This document shows positions 1-6,903 of a stretch of 64,000 bases of DNA, one piece after another; position 1 is the first letter of the stretch; each line of letters starts with the position of its first letter. A program made the position numbers and the translations under genes. The notes below the pieces were generated by a model. The model saw only the letters and a list, made by a program, of their open reading frames with translations. It had not been told where the DNA came from and searched no databases. The stretch comes from Rhizobium sp. PP-CC-3A-592 (GTDB lineage Bacteria; Pseudomonadota; Alphaproteobacteria; Rhizobiales; Rhizobiaceae). Where the stretch lies: contig NZ_QJSR01000001.1 of NCBI RefSeq assembly GCF_003217095.1, forward strand, positions 1,092,009-1,156,008, written 5' to 3'.

Positions 1-276
1 GACAATCGCCGCGCAAGATGCCATAGAGCGGGTCACGCGCAGCCGCGCATGTGAGGACAACCGTTCTCCAGCGGCCGCACGGACCCTCGTCGACGCCTTC
101 GTGCCCGGCCTGCAGCGTCGAAAGACGCCGTTTTGCCGTTGCCGAACCCCGGTTGCTGACGGAAAGATCGAAAACCGGAACGCCGCTGTTCACAAACGGA
201 CGGTGATTGTGTAGTTTCCGGCAAATTTTTTAAAGAGGCCCAGTGCCTTCATGAAACTCGGAAAGACAAATCGTCA

Positions 277-495
277 ATGGCGAAAGAAGAAGTCCTCGAA
301 TTCCCGGGCGTCGTAACCGAACTGCTCCCCAATGCGACGTTCCGCGTCAAGCTGGAGAACGAACACGAGATCATCGCCCACACGGCCGGCCGCATGCGCA
401 AGAACCGCATCCGCGTTCTCGCCGGCGACAAGGTGCTGGTGGAAATGACCCCCTACGACCTGACCAAGGGCCGCATCACCTACCGCTTCAAGTAA
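277..495 (+). CDS. infA: Translation initiation factor IF-1
   Basis: This 72-residue protein is a single S1-like OB fold that binds the 30S A site and assists IF-2 and IF-3 during initiation in the cytoplasm. The sequence is canonical from start to end: [19 protein letters not shown], then the core [13 protein letters not shown] and the C-terminal [12 protein letters not shown]. Length equals that of the family. Its downstream neighbours are maf and yacG, an arrangement common in Rhizobiaceae. A 266 bp gap to maf holds nothing I can identify. The assignment is certain. Confidence 0.98.
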   Translation: MAKEEVLEFPGVVTELLPNATFRVKLENEHEIIAHTAGRMRKNRIRVLAGDKVLVEMTPYDLTKGRITYRFK

Positions 496-761
496 AGCGG
501 GCAGCACGGGCAGGGCAAGCACCGCTGGCCGCGGAACGGCTGCCGTTTACGGCGGTTCGGTGGCAATCGAGCGGTCGCCCGGCTTTCCATGGCACCCGCG
601 GGAGGATGCCTCGAAGACGCACCGTTTCCTTGCGAACGCCGTTTCGACGCAAATGCGGACCCGCACCACACCGCTCCGCAACGTAACCTGCCGCAGGTGC
701 TCGTGCCTGGAAACCGGTTCCGGTCGAGATCCTTGCGGAGAGATCCGGGAAACGACAGACG

Positions 762-1382
762 ATGGCACACGATCAGACGCTTATCCTGGCATCCGGCTCG
801 CCGCGCCGCGTCGAGCTGCTCGCCCAAGTGGGCATCGAACCCAAACGCCTGATGCCGATGGATCTCGACGAGACCCCGCGGCGCACCGAGCATCCGCGCT
901 CGCTTGCCTGGCGGCTTTCCGCCGAAAAAGCCCGCGCGGCCACAGCGGCGCTGAAGGGCATGGACGAGGCACGCGGCGCTTATCTGCTGGCGGCCGATAC
1001 CGTCGTCAGCGTCGGCCGGCGTATCCTCCAGAAGCCCGAGAGCGTCAGTGAGGCCACGGCGGCGCTGACCCTTCTCTCCGGCCGCAGCCATCGCGTCTAT
1101 ACCGGCATCTGCCTCATCACGCCGGATGGTTCCGTGCGTCAGAAGGTTGTCGATACGAAGGTCCGCTTTCGCCGCCTGACTTCGCACGACATCGAAAGCT
1201 ACCTCGCCTCCGGCCAGTGGCGCGGCAAGGCGGGCGGTTATGCGATCCAGGGCATTGCCGGCAGCTTTGTCGTGAAACTCGTCGGCTCCTACACCAATGT
1301 CGTCGGCCTGCCCCTGACCGAAACCGTTGCCCTCCTCTCCGGCGAGGGCTTCAACGTGCATGACGCCTGGCTCGAAGGATGA
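762..1382 (+). CDS. maf: Maf-like nucleotide pyrophosphatase
   Basis: The 206-residue protein belongs to the Maf/YhdE family of house-cleaning nucleoside triphosphate pyrophosphatases, which hydrolyse dTTP/UTP or modified nucleotides to the monophosphate. The N-terminal [12 protein letters not shown] signature (about residues 8-19), the AADTVV segment with the catalytic Asp (about 77-82), the KP motif (about 92) and the C-terminal GGYAIQG and [11 protein letters not shown] blocks are all present. The short YhdE-type layout favours dTTP/UTP as substrate, but this is inferred from the family. It ends 4 bp before yacG, so the two are probably co-transcribed. Confidence 0.95.
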   Translation: MAHDQTLILASGSPRRVELLAQVGIEPKRLMPMDLDETPRRTEHPRSLAWRLSAEKARAATAALKGMDEARGAYLLAADTVVSVGRRILQKPESVSEATAALTLLSGRSHRVYTGICLITPDGSVRQKVVDTKVRFRRLTSHDIESYLASGQWRGKAGGYAIQGIAGSFVVKLVGSYTNVVGLPLTETVALLSGEGFNVHDAWLEG

Positions 1383-1386
1383 CACA

Positions 1387-1671
1387 ATGAGCAACGATAT
1401 CCGCAAGTCCCCCGGCGGCTCCAAGCCTGCCAACGACACCGCCAGCGCCACATCGGCCAAACCCGCCTCCAACGTTGCCCCGCTGCGCAAGACCGTGCCC
1501 TGCCCCGAATGCGGCCGCCCGTCCCACCGCGAGCACTACCCCTTCTGCTCGAACCGCTGCCGCGACCTCGACCTCAGCCGCTGGCTGACCGGCGCCTACG
1601 CCATCCCCGTCTCGCAGGACGAGGACAATCCCGACGACACGCTCCAGAACGATGCGCGCGACGACGAATAG
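1387..1671 (+). CDS. yacG: DNA gyrase inhibitor YacG
   Basis: This 94-residue protein carries the YacG zinc ribbon: CPECGRP (about residues 39-45), then FCSNRC about 14 residues on, giving the CxxC and CxxxC ligands, followed by RDLDLSRWLTGAYAIP. In E. coli YacG binds GyrB and inhibits gyrase. An upstream ATG at 1327 in the same frame lies inside maf and adds 20 residues without similarity, so the ATG at 1387, directly after the maf stop, is preferred. The N-terminal 35 residues are Ser/Thr/Ala-rich and probably disordered, and the C-terminus is acidic. Confidence 0.93.
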   Translation: MSNDIRKSPGGSKPANDTASATSAKPASNVAPLRKTVPCPECGRPSHREHYPFCSNRCRDLDLSRWLTGAYAIPVSQDEDNPDDTLQNDARDDE

Positions 1672-1919
1672 GTCGTGGCGCCTGACAGACAGGGGCGCGG
1701 CGTTGTGATCAGCCACTCAGGCGGCGATGGCCGTCATCACATTCAGAATGCCCGGCTATCATCCTTCGCGCGCCACTCTCTCCCAATGCGATCTTGCAAT
1801 ACCGCCTCCTTGGCCTTGCCGAACGGGCCCTCCGCATCCCGAAGCCCATCAAGAACCTGAATTCTATCAACACGTTGATCCCGAAACGCATTTTCTGTCA
1901 GAAAAACGCCATCTGGCGC
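1672..1919. other. Intergenic stretch before tRNA-Phe
   Basis: No coding sequence with recognisable similarity lies here. A frame opening at 1727 runs through the tRNA gene and is therefore treated as spurious. Confidence 0.6.
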
Positions 1920-1947
1920 TGGACACCTCCGAACAAGATGTTATAAC
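1920..1947 (+). promoter_or_regulatory. Probable sigma-70-type promoter of tRNA-Phe
   Basis: A TGGACA hexamer at 1920-1925 and a TATAAC hexamer at 1942-1947 are separated by 16 bp. The -10 box ends about 62 bp before the mature tRNA 5' end, a usual leader length. Seen by eye only. Confidence 0.5.
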
Positions 1948-2009
1948 CCCGCTCGCTTCCCGGGGAAAACCAAAGCCCCACGGTCTGCAAGGACCTTCGA
2001 AGCCGGTAT

Positions 2010-2085
2010 GCCCGGATAGCTCAGTTGGTAGAGCAGCGGATTGAAAATCCGCGTGTCGGTGGTTCAAATCCGCCTCCGGGCACCA
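2010..2085 (+). tRNA. tRNA-Phe (GAA)
   Basis: A full cloverleaf can be drawn. The acceptor stem pairs GCCCGGA with TCCGGGC, the D-loop contains AGCTCAGTTGGTAGAGC, the anticodon stem GCGGA/TCCGC encloses the loop TTGAAAA with anticodon GAA at 2043-2045, and the T-arm loop is TTCAAAT. The CCA end is encoded (2083-2085). This is the usual location of tRNA-Phe behind infA-maf-yacG in Rhizobiaceae. Confidence 0.97.
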
Positions 2086-2576
2086 TTAATTTGCTGAAAT
2101 TGCTTAGTTTTTAAGGTGCTCTTGATCCCGCTTGCGCTGGACATACACGAGCGCACGTCTAGCACAGCCTGCAAAATTGCTCTTTTCCTTCAAAGCCCAT
2201 CATGCCTGCTTCGGTTGCAGGTTAGCGCAGCTTTAACGCAGGCGTGCTAGCAACGTAACCGATTTTTGGTATCGGCTACATGACCGCCGAGCGCTACAAA
2301 TGGCTTGCAGAGGAGCTGATAAGTGCGAAACTGCGCAAGCCGGATCCGATTACACTGGGGCCTTCGATATCCGGTTTTCCTGCAAGGACGTGGGGCTGAG
2401 CTTGAAGACATCGTAGTCAGCGCCGAGATGCATCACAGAAGCCGGTCGCGAAACTCAAATTTTGCGACCGGATTTCACGAACAGGCATGGGGGTGTAGGT
2501 TTCCTGCAGCTACCTGGATCAGTTTATAGTCATTGAGCCGTTCCTGCGTCGTCTTTATTATCGGGACCCAATTTTA
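2086..2576. other. Lower-GC gap between tRNA-Phe and accessory genes
   Basis: This 491 bp stretch is visibly more AT-rich than the flanking core genes. It holds no gene I can support; a 68-codon frame at 2323-2529 has no recognisable motif. I looked for a second copy of the tRNA 3' end that would mark an integration event and did not see one downstream. Confidence 0.6.
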
Positions 2577-3416
2577 ATGGACAGGATACTTTTCTCTCTT
2601 CCGGTGCATGATCGGCCGGATATCGTTCGCGATCAGATCGAGAACATCAATTATTTCTGCCCCGGATCTCTAATCTGCCTGCATGTGGCCGAGGGCGCCG
2701 CTGCAAGCCGTGATGAATTCGCGCGTGCCTGCGATTTCGAAAACGTCGTTTGCAACCCTCATTCTCTTGGTTTCAGCCTGTCCGATGGGCTCATGCACAC
2801 GCATATCAGCAATTTCCTGCATATGCTCGATACGGGGCTGCCGTTCGACAAGGTCGTGCTGATCTCTTCTGATGAGATGCTCGTCAAAGACGGTCTTGGT
2901 GACTATGTTTCCAGATACCCGCTTGGCGTACATGCCGAGGTTCTCGATCTCGCCACCGACTGGGGCGTGTTCAGTCCGGAGCTCTTGCAGACTGCCGCAA
3001 TGCAGGGGTTTTTGAAGACACTCGGGCTTCCCCTTTTTTTCGGCGGTCAGGCAGAAGGGCAGTTTTTCAGCAAAAGCATCTTCGGCCTGTTGACGAAGCT
3101 CTTCATGGAAAACTTCCCGATGAAGCCTTGTGGCTTTCCAACCGAACAGGTGATCGGGCCAACCATGGCCGCCCGATATTTCGTGACCCATACCAATGGC
3201 GTACCGCCGATCACGCTCTCAAACAAGTCCAACACCCTGATCATCTCGGACGAGGTCATCGCACAGGTCCGGAGCGGCAAGGGTACCATTTTTGCGAAAC
3301 GACGCCCGGGCGCGCTGCGGTCTCCTCATATAGGTGCATCTGTGCTGAAAGGCGTTTTCAGCGTCACGCATGTTCCCGTGAGGATTGCGATCTTCGCCGA
3401 CATATTCGCAGTCTGA
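2577..3416 (+). CDS. Unrecognised glycosyltransferase-like protein, copy 1, frameshifted near 3' end
   Basis: The 279-residue product starts MDRILFSLPVHDRPDIV and is a clear paralogue of the next gene along its whole length. Shared blocks include the N-terminal SLPVH, QxENIxYFCP, GLMHTHxSNFL, FDKxVLxSSxExLVK, ATDWG, GGQAEGQF, CGFPxE and ALRSPH. The pattern of an N-terminal strand, a D/E-rich middle and a conserved GGQAEGQF loop recalls GT14/Branch-type glycosyltransferases, but only weakly, and the function is unknown. Against copy 2, one C is missing in the CCC run at 3375-3377. The frame is thus shifted, and the last 13 residues (RIAIFADIFAV end) do not match. The +1 frame continues with REDCDLRRHIRSLM and stops at 3439, overlapping the next start as ATGA. 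Confidence 0.75.
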   Translation: MDRILFSLPVHDRPDIVRDQIENINYFCPGSLICLHVAEGAAASRDEFARACDFENVVCNPHSLGFSLSDGLMHTHISNFLHMLDTGLPFDKVVLISSDEMLVKDGLGDYVSRYPLGVHAEVLDLATDWGVFSPELLQTAAMQGFLKTLGLPLFFGGQAEGQFFSKSIFGLLTKLFMENFPMKPCGFPTEQVIGPTMAARYFVTHTNGVPPITLSNKSNTLIISDEVIAQVRSGKGTIFAKRRPGALRSPHIGASVLKGVFSVTHVPVRIAIFADIFAV

Positions 3417-3435
3417 TGATCCAGGACGCAGCGCA

Positions 3436-4278
3436 ATGATATTATTTTCTCTTCCCGTCCATGAGAAGCCTGAAATCGTCCGGGATCAGGTCGAAAATAT
3501 CCGCTATTTTTGCCCTGAGGCTATCATTTGCATCCACGTTTCCTCCGGTGCAACGGTCGACAAGGATGAATTCCGCCGTCAGTGCGATCTGGAAAACGTT
3601 TTCGTCAATCCCAGTTCCTATGAGACCATCTGGTGTGAAGGACTGATGCATACGCATGTCAGTAACTTCCTCTATGCTCTCGAACAGGGACGCCGCTTCG
3701 ACAAGATCGTGCTGCTCTCCTCCAACGAATTGCTGGTGAAACCCGGACTTGCCGCTTATGTGGCAGACTATTCGATCGGCAGCCAGACCGAGATCTATGA
3801 CACAGCCACTGACTGGGGATCGTTCCGTTCGGACGTGCTCAGTGCGATCCCGATGCGCAAGTTCCTGTCAAGGCTCGATATGAAGGGTTATTTTGGCGGG
3901 CAAGCGGAAGGGCAGTTCTACGATACGAAGATCTTTGCTCATATCACCAGGATGTTCATCGATCACTTTCCAATGGCACCGTGCGGCTTCCCCAGCGAGG
4001 AAGTCATTCCGCCGACCATTGCAGCCCATTATGCCATGAATGGTATGGACGCAGCCTTACCGATAACGTTCTGCGACTACTGTACGAACCTCGTCATCTC
4101 GACTGAGATCATCGATCAGATCAGAGCGGGTGCAGGGACAGTTTACGCCCGCCGTTATCTCAAGGCCTTGCGATCCCCTCACATGGGCATCTGCTCGATG
4201 CCAAGCGTCTTCAGCGTCAAGCGCATTCCCCGTGAAGACTGCGATCTGCGCCGCTATGTGCGCAGCCTGATGGTTTGA
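3436..4278 (+). CDS. Unrecognised glycosyltransferase-like protein, copy 2
   Basis: This 280-residue intact paralogue of the preceding gene begins MILFSLPVHEKPEIV. An in-frame upstream start at 3385 would lie inside copy 1 and add 17 unrelated residues, so the ATG at 3436 is chosen. It aligns with the start of copy 1 and sits in an ATGA overlap with the shifted-frame stop of copy 1, implying translational coupling. No signal peptide or membrane segment is visible, so the protein is probably cytosolic. The GGQAEGQF and CGFPSEEV blocks are the best preserved and may form the active site. A remote relation to GT14/Branch glycosyltransferases is possible; I do not recognise the family with certainty. 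Confidence 0.8.
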   Translation: MILFSLPVHEKPEIVRDQVENIRYFCPEAIICIHVSSGATVDKDEFRRQCDLENVFVNPSSYETIWCEGLMHTHVSNFLYALEQGRRFDKIVLLSSNELLVKPGLAAYVADYSIGSQTEIYDTATDWGSFRSDVLSAIPMRKFLSRLDMKGYFGGQAEGQFYDTKIFAHITRMFIDHFPMAPCGFPSEEVIPPTIAAHYAMNGMDAALPITFCDYCTNLVISTEIIDQIRAGAGTVYARRYLKALRSPHMGICSMPSVFSVKRIPREDCDLRRYVRSLMV

Positions 4279-4390
4279 TGGCCATCTTACCAACCAGCGC
4301 CATCTGCTGCGCCGGGTTGGGCGCAAGCCGTGCAGTCCGGCCTGTAGCGCGCTGCCCACAAGTTCAACTCCGGTACCTGCGACGACGGCG

Positions 4391-4724
4391 ATGTCAAAGG
4401 AAGCTTCAACGGCCACCAAGACCGAAAAATTGAAACCGTTTGAGCCGTGTCGCGGCTACACACTGGAAGACTTGGATGCGGTCGATTTTCCCGCGTTGAC
4501 TGACGAAGAGCTTGCCAACATGCGCCCTGCAAAAGAGGTGCTGCCGCCTGAGTTTTCAAAGCCACGGAAGAGCATCGCAAATCGCGGAGCGCCCATCGCT
4601 GGAGCATCCGAAGAAGCAAGTCACCCTCCGGTTGGACGAAGACGTGATCGCCACGTTTCGGGCGAGTGGCAAAGGCTGGCAGGGCCGGATGAATGCGGTG
4701 CTACGAAAAGCTGCAGGACGATAG
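4391..4724 (+). pseudogene. Frameshifted BrnA-type antitoxin remnant
   Basis: The first half reads MSKEASTATKTEKLKPFEP through KSIANRG in one frame. The second half, RPSLEHPKKQVTLRLDED to GKGWQGRMNAVLRKAAGR, lies in the +1 frame and is the BrnA-antitoxin ribbon-helix-helix region (VTLRLD strand, then GKGWQGRMN). The break falls at about 4587-4590, where one extra G separates an expected Arg-Gly-Arg-Pro-Ser into two frames. No BrnT toxin is present in the 112 bp upstream or downstream. Family relatives of this length (about 110 residues) often occur without a toxin in Rhizobiales, so it may have been an orphan regulator. A sequencing error is possible. Confidence 0.65.
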
Positions 4725-4789
4725 AGCTTTCGCGAATTCGGGTATGTCTATCACCTCGACAAAGAGGTTCGTCGGCGCCGCCAGCCCGC

Positions 4790-5392
4790 TCACCAAGCCC
4801 CCACATGCAACGCCCCAGCTTCCTCCTCCAGGCACGGGCCCACCACCGCAATCGTCTTTTGCCCCGCGGCGAAGACGGTGCGGGAGGGGAGGTCCATGGT
4901 GGGGTTGTCGGGGTGGTCTCCGGTGAGGGTTTTCAGGGTGTGTTCGGACAGGCCGTAGACGACGCGGCCGATGCCGGTCCAGTAGATGGCGCCGGCGCAC
5001 ATGGCGCAGGGTTCGGCCGAGGAATAGAGGGTGCACGTGGCGAGGAAGGGCTCGCGATAGCGTTTGGAGGCTTCGGTCGCGAGCAGACGTTCGGCATGGG
5101 CGGTTGCGTCGAGGTCGGGGAAGTAGCCGTTTTCCATTTCGATCAGCACGTCGCCTTCGGGGCCGGTGAGAAGAGCGCCGAAGGGCATGTTCCCGTGGGT
5201 CTGGGCGCGGCGGGCGATGTCGAAGGTTTGTCGCAGGAGGCGGGCGTCGGCTTCGGTAAGAGGCGGGCTTGCAAAGGGCGGGTTGCCTGGGGCTTCTGTG
5301 GCCTGCGTGCTCGCCTCAGGTGGCCGCGAGGGAACGCGGTCGATTACGGCCGGGTTCGTCGATGTCTGGTCGGCTGTCGTCTTGTCGCTCAT
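4790..5392 (-). CDS. Nucleoside/guanine deaminase-like protein (CDA fold)
   Basis: The 200-residue zinc-dependent deaminase has the CDA signature: HAE (in TAHAERLLA) supplies the His ligand and catalytic Glu, and PCAMC (in SSAEPCAMCAGAIYW) the two Cys ligands. The NMPFGALL segment before them is typical of the guanine-deaminase/TadA-like branch. The N-terminal 50 residues are Pro/Thr-rich and probably disordered. The ATG at 5392 is chosen because an AAGGAG ribosome site lies 6 nt upstream; an ATG at 5422 is possible. It follows the amidohydrolase gene on the same strand by 65 bp, so both may act in one base or nucleoside catabolic route. Substrate is not determinable. Confidence 0.85.
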   Translation of the reverse strand: MSDKTTADQTSTNPAVIDRVPSRPPEASTQATEAPGNPPFASPPLTEADARLLRQTFDIARRAQTHGNMPFGALLTGPEGDVLIEMENGYFPDLDATAHAERLLATEASKRYREPFLATCTLYSSAEPCAMCAGAIYWTGIGRVVYGLSEHTLKTLTGDHPDNPTMDLPSRTVFAAGQKTIAVVGPCLEEEAGALHVGAW

Positions 5393-5457
5393 GGCGTGCT
5401 CCTTGTTGTCCCGTTGGGACATGGATCTCTCGTGGGACGTTTGCGCTTTCAGGGGCG

Positions 5458-6708
5458 TCAGGCTGTCGAGATATGGCGGAAGAGTTGGGGTGGCGGGCGC
5501 TCGAAGGTCTGGCGGCCAATCTTCCAGGCGGCCGTGGCCGTTGCCGGGCCGCCTATGGCCTGCGCGGCGGAGGGGGCCGACAGGAGAACGAGGGTGGCGG
5601 GATCGCCGATGGCGGGCGTGAGGGCGTTCAGGCCGAGCAGGCGTTCCGCGTTGAACGTGATCATATCGAAAACGGCTGCAAGAGCCTGCTCCGTGCCCAG
5701 TTGCGCGACATTCGCGTAGAGATTGGCCATGCGCAGCAGCGAGACGTCACCGAACGGGGTGAACGGGTTCAGCACATTGTTGGTGGAAATGGTGGTGAGC
5801 ACGCCGAAGCTTGCAAGGCGGTGAGCCGGCGTGACGCCGCGGGGAACGAGATGCGTTGCCGCGCGACCGGTGAGGAAAAGATCGGTCGCCGGGAGAACAG
5901 TGACGGCGATGCCGGCTTCCGCGATCTTCCGGGCGATCTCCGCAAAGGCCTCCGGCGGCAGCGCGGAGAGCTTGGTGACATGGCCGACGGAGACCCGGCC
6001 CTGGGACCCGCGCCGGAGCGTCTCGGCGATGACCGTCGGCAGGTTAGACCTTTCGGGGTCGAGATCGAAATCCAGATGAAAATCGACGGGCACGCCGTGG
6101 CGTTCGGCAAGGTCGAAGATCGCGGCGATATGCGCCTGCGGATCGGGGTCGGTATAGGGGCAGCCGCCGACGAGATCGGCGCCGGACCGCAGCGCCGCAT
6201 CCAGCATCTCCAGCGTGCCCGGATCGTTGGTCAGACCCTCCTGCGCGAAGGCGCAGATCTCGATGTCGATCAGGGCGCGATAGTCGGCCCGGAGCTGCTT
6301 GATGGCCTCGAAGGAACGGAAGCCGGCGCGTCCGTCGATTTCCACGAAGGTGCGGATGCGGTTCGTGCCGTTGACGATCGCCTGCTCCACGACATCCGCG
6401 GCCCTCGCGTAGACGTCCGCCTGCGTAAAGGCGGCTTTGGCGCGCGAGGTTTCGGCGACGGCTTCGGCCAGCGTGCCGGTGCAGAGCGTGCAACGGCCGA
6501 TGATGCCGGCCTTGTCGAGATGCAGGTGGGTTTCGACAAGGCCACGGCAGAGGAGATGGCCCTCGGCATCGCGTTCCGGCGCGTCGCAGACGAAGGATCG
6601 CGTTGCGCTGTCGGCGATGCCGGCTATGACGCCGTTTTCGAACGCAATATCGGTTACGCCTTCCCTTCCCTGCAGGCGGGCATTGCGGATCACGAAATCG
6701 ATGGTCAT
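5458..6708 (-). CDS. Cytosine-deaminase-like amidohydrolase
   Basis: This 416-residue metal-dependent hydrolase of the amidohydrolase superfamily resembles CodA/AtzC. Metal ligands are seen in THLHLDKA (about residues 60-67) and DFHLDFDLD (about 210), with a further His in SVGHVTKLS. The position where CodA has its last metal-binding Asp reads STNNVLNPFTPFGD, so Asn replaces Asp. It may therefore use altered chemistry or take a ligand from the following GD. It should open a six-membered cyclic amide or deaminate a base in the cytoplasm; the substrate is unknown. It is co-directional with the deaminase gene and divergent from the gamma-glutamyltranspeptidase gene. Confidence 0.82.
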   Translation of the reverse strand: MTIDFVIRNARLQGREGVTDIAFENGVIAGIADSATRSFVCDAPERDAEGHLLCRGLVETHLHLDKAGIIGRCTLCTGTLAEAVAETSRAKAAFTQADVYARAADVVEQAIVNGTNRIRTFVEIDGRAGFRSFEAIKQLRADYRALIDIEICAFAQEGLTNDPGTLEMLDAALRSGADLVGGCPYTDPDPQAHIAAIFDLAERHGVPVDFHLDFDLDPERSNLPTVIAETLRRGSQGRVSVGHVTKLSALPPEAFAEIARKIAEAGIAVTVLPATDLFLTGRAATHLVPRGVTPAHRLASFGVLTTISTNNVLNPFTPFGDVSLLRMANLYANVAQLGTEQALAAVFDMITFNAERLLGLNALTPAIGDPATLVLLSAPSAAQAIGGPATATAAWKIGRQTFERPPPQLFRHISTA

Positions 6709-6738
6709 TGTTGCCTCGCGATCGCTCGGGTGCAGACC

Positions 6739-6788
6739 CTATAGCATTTCTTGTTCAGGCCGATTCACCGGAACGAGAAATGCTATAG
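6739..6788. repeat. Palindromic intergenic element, first half
   Basis: Arms at 6739-6756 and 6771-6788 (starting CTATAGCATTTCT) pair over 18 bp with one wobble position, with a 14 bp loop. This is the style of dispersed intergenic mosaic elements in Rhizobiaceae. It lies between two divergent genes and may also act as a transcript end or RNA stem. Confidence 0.7.
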
Positions 6789-6799
6789 ATTCAAAGTGG

Positions 6800-6840
6800 A
6801 GAGCGACCTTTGCGCGTTCACATGAACGCGGTGGCGCTCT
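6800..6840. repeat. Palindromic intergenic element, second half
   Basis: The inner arms CGCGTTCA (6813-6820) and TGAACGCG (6823-6830) are perfect. The outer arms AGAGCG (6800-6805) and CGCTCT (6835-6840) also pair, giving a two-tier stem. With the palindrome just before it, this looks like a RIME-type Rhizobiaceae repeat unit of about 100 bp. Confidence 0.65.
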
Positions 6841-6903
6841 ACGGGTCGGCGAAGTTGAAACGGGTTTTCGCGGGAACGCAAGGCCGGAGATGGCGATGAA
6901 TCG

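Noticed and set aside
33-224. 63-codon frame before infA
   Set aside because: Arg-rich translation with no motif; the region is more likely the infA upstream region.
2323-2529. 68-codon frame in the gap after tRNA-Phe
   Set aside because: No ribosome site, motif or similarity that I can recognise.
4279-4390. BrnT toxin expected before the BrnA remnant
   Set aside because: The 112 bp is too short for BrnT and shows no matching translation.
2010-5000. Possible integrative element using tRNA-Phe as attachment site
   Set aside because: No integrase gene and no duplicated tRNA 3' end were seen; the composition change alone is not enough.
5269-6744. 491-codon plus-strand frame over the amidohydrolase
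   Set aside because: Shadow of the minus-strand amidohydrolase, which has metal-ligand motifs and a good start.
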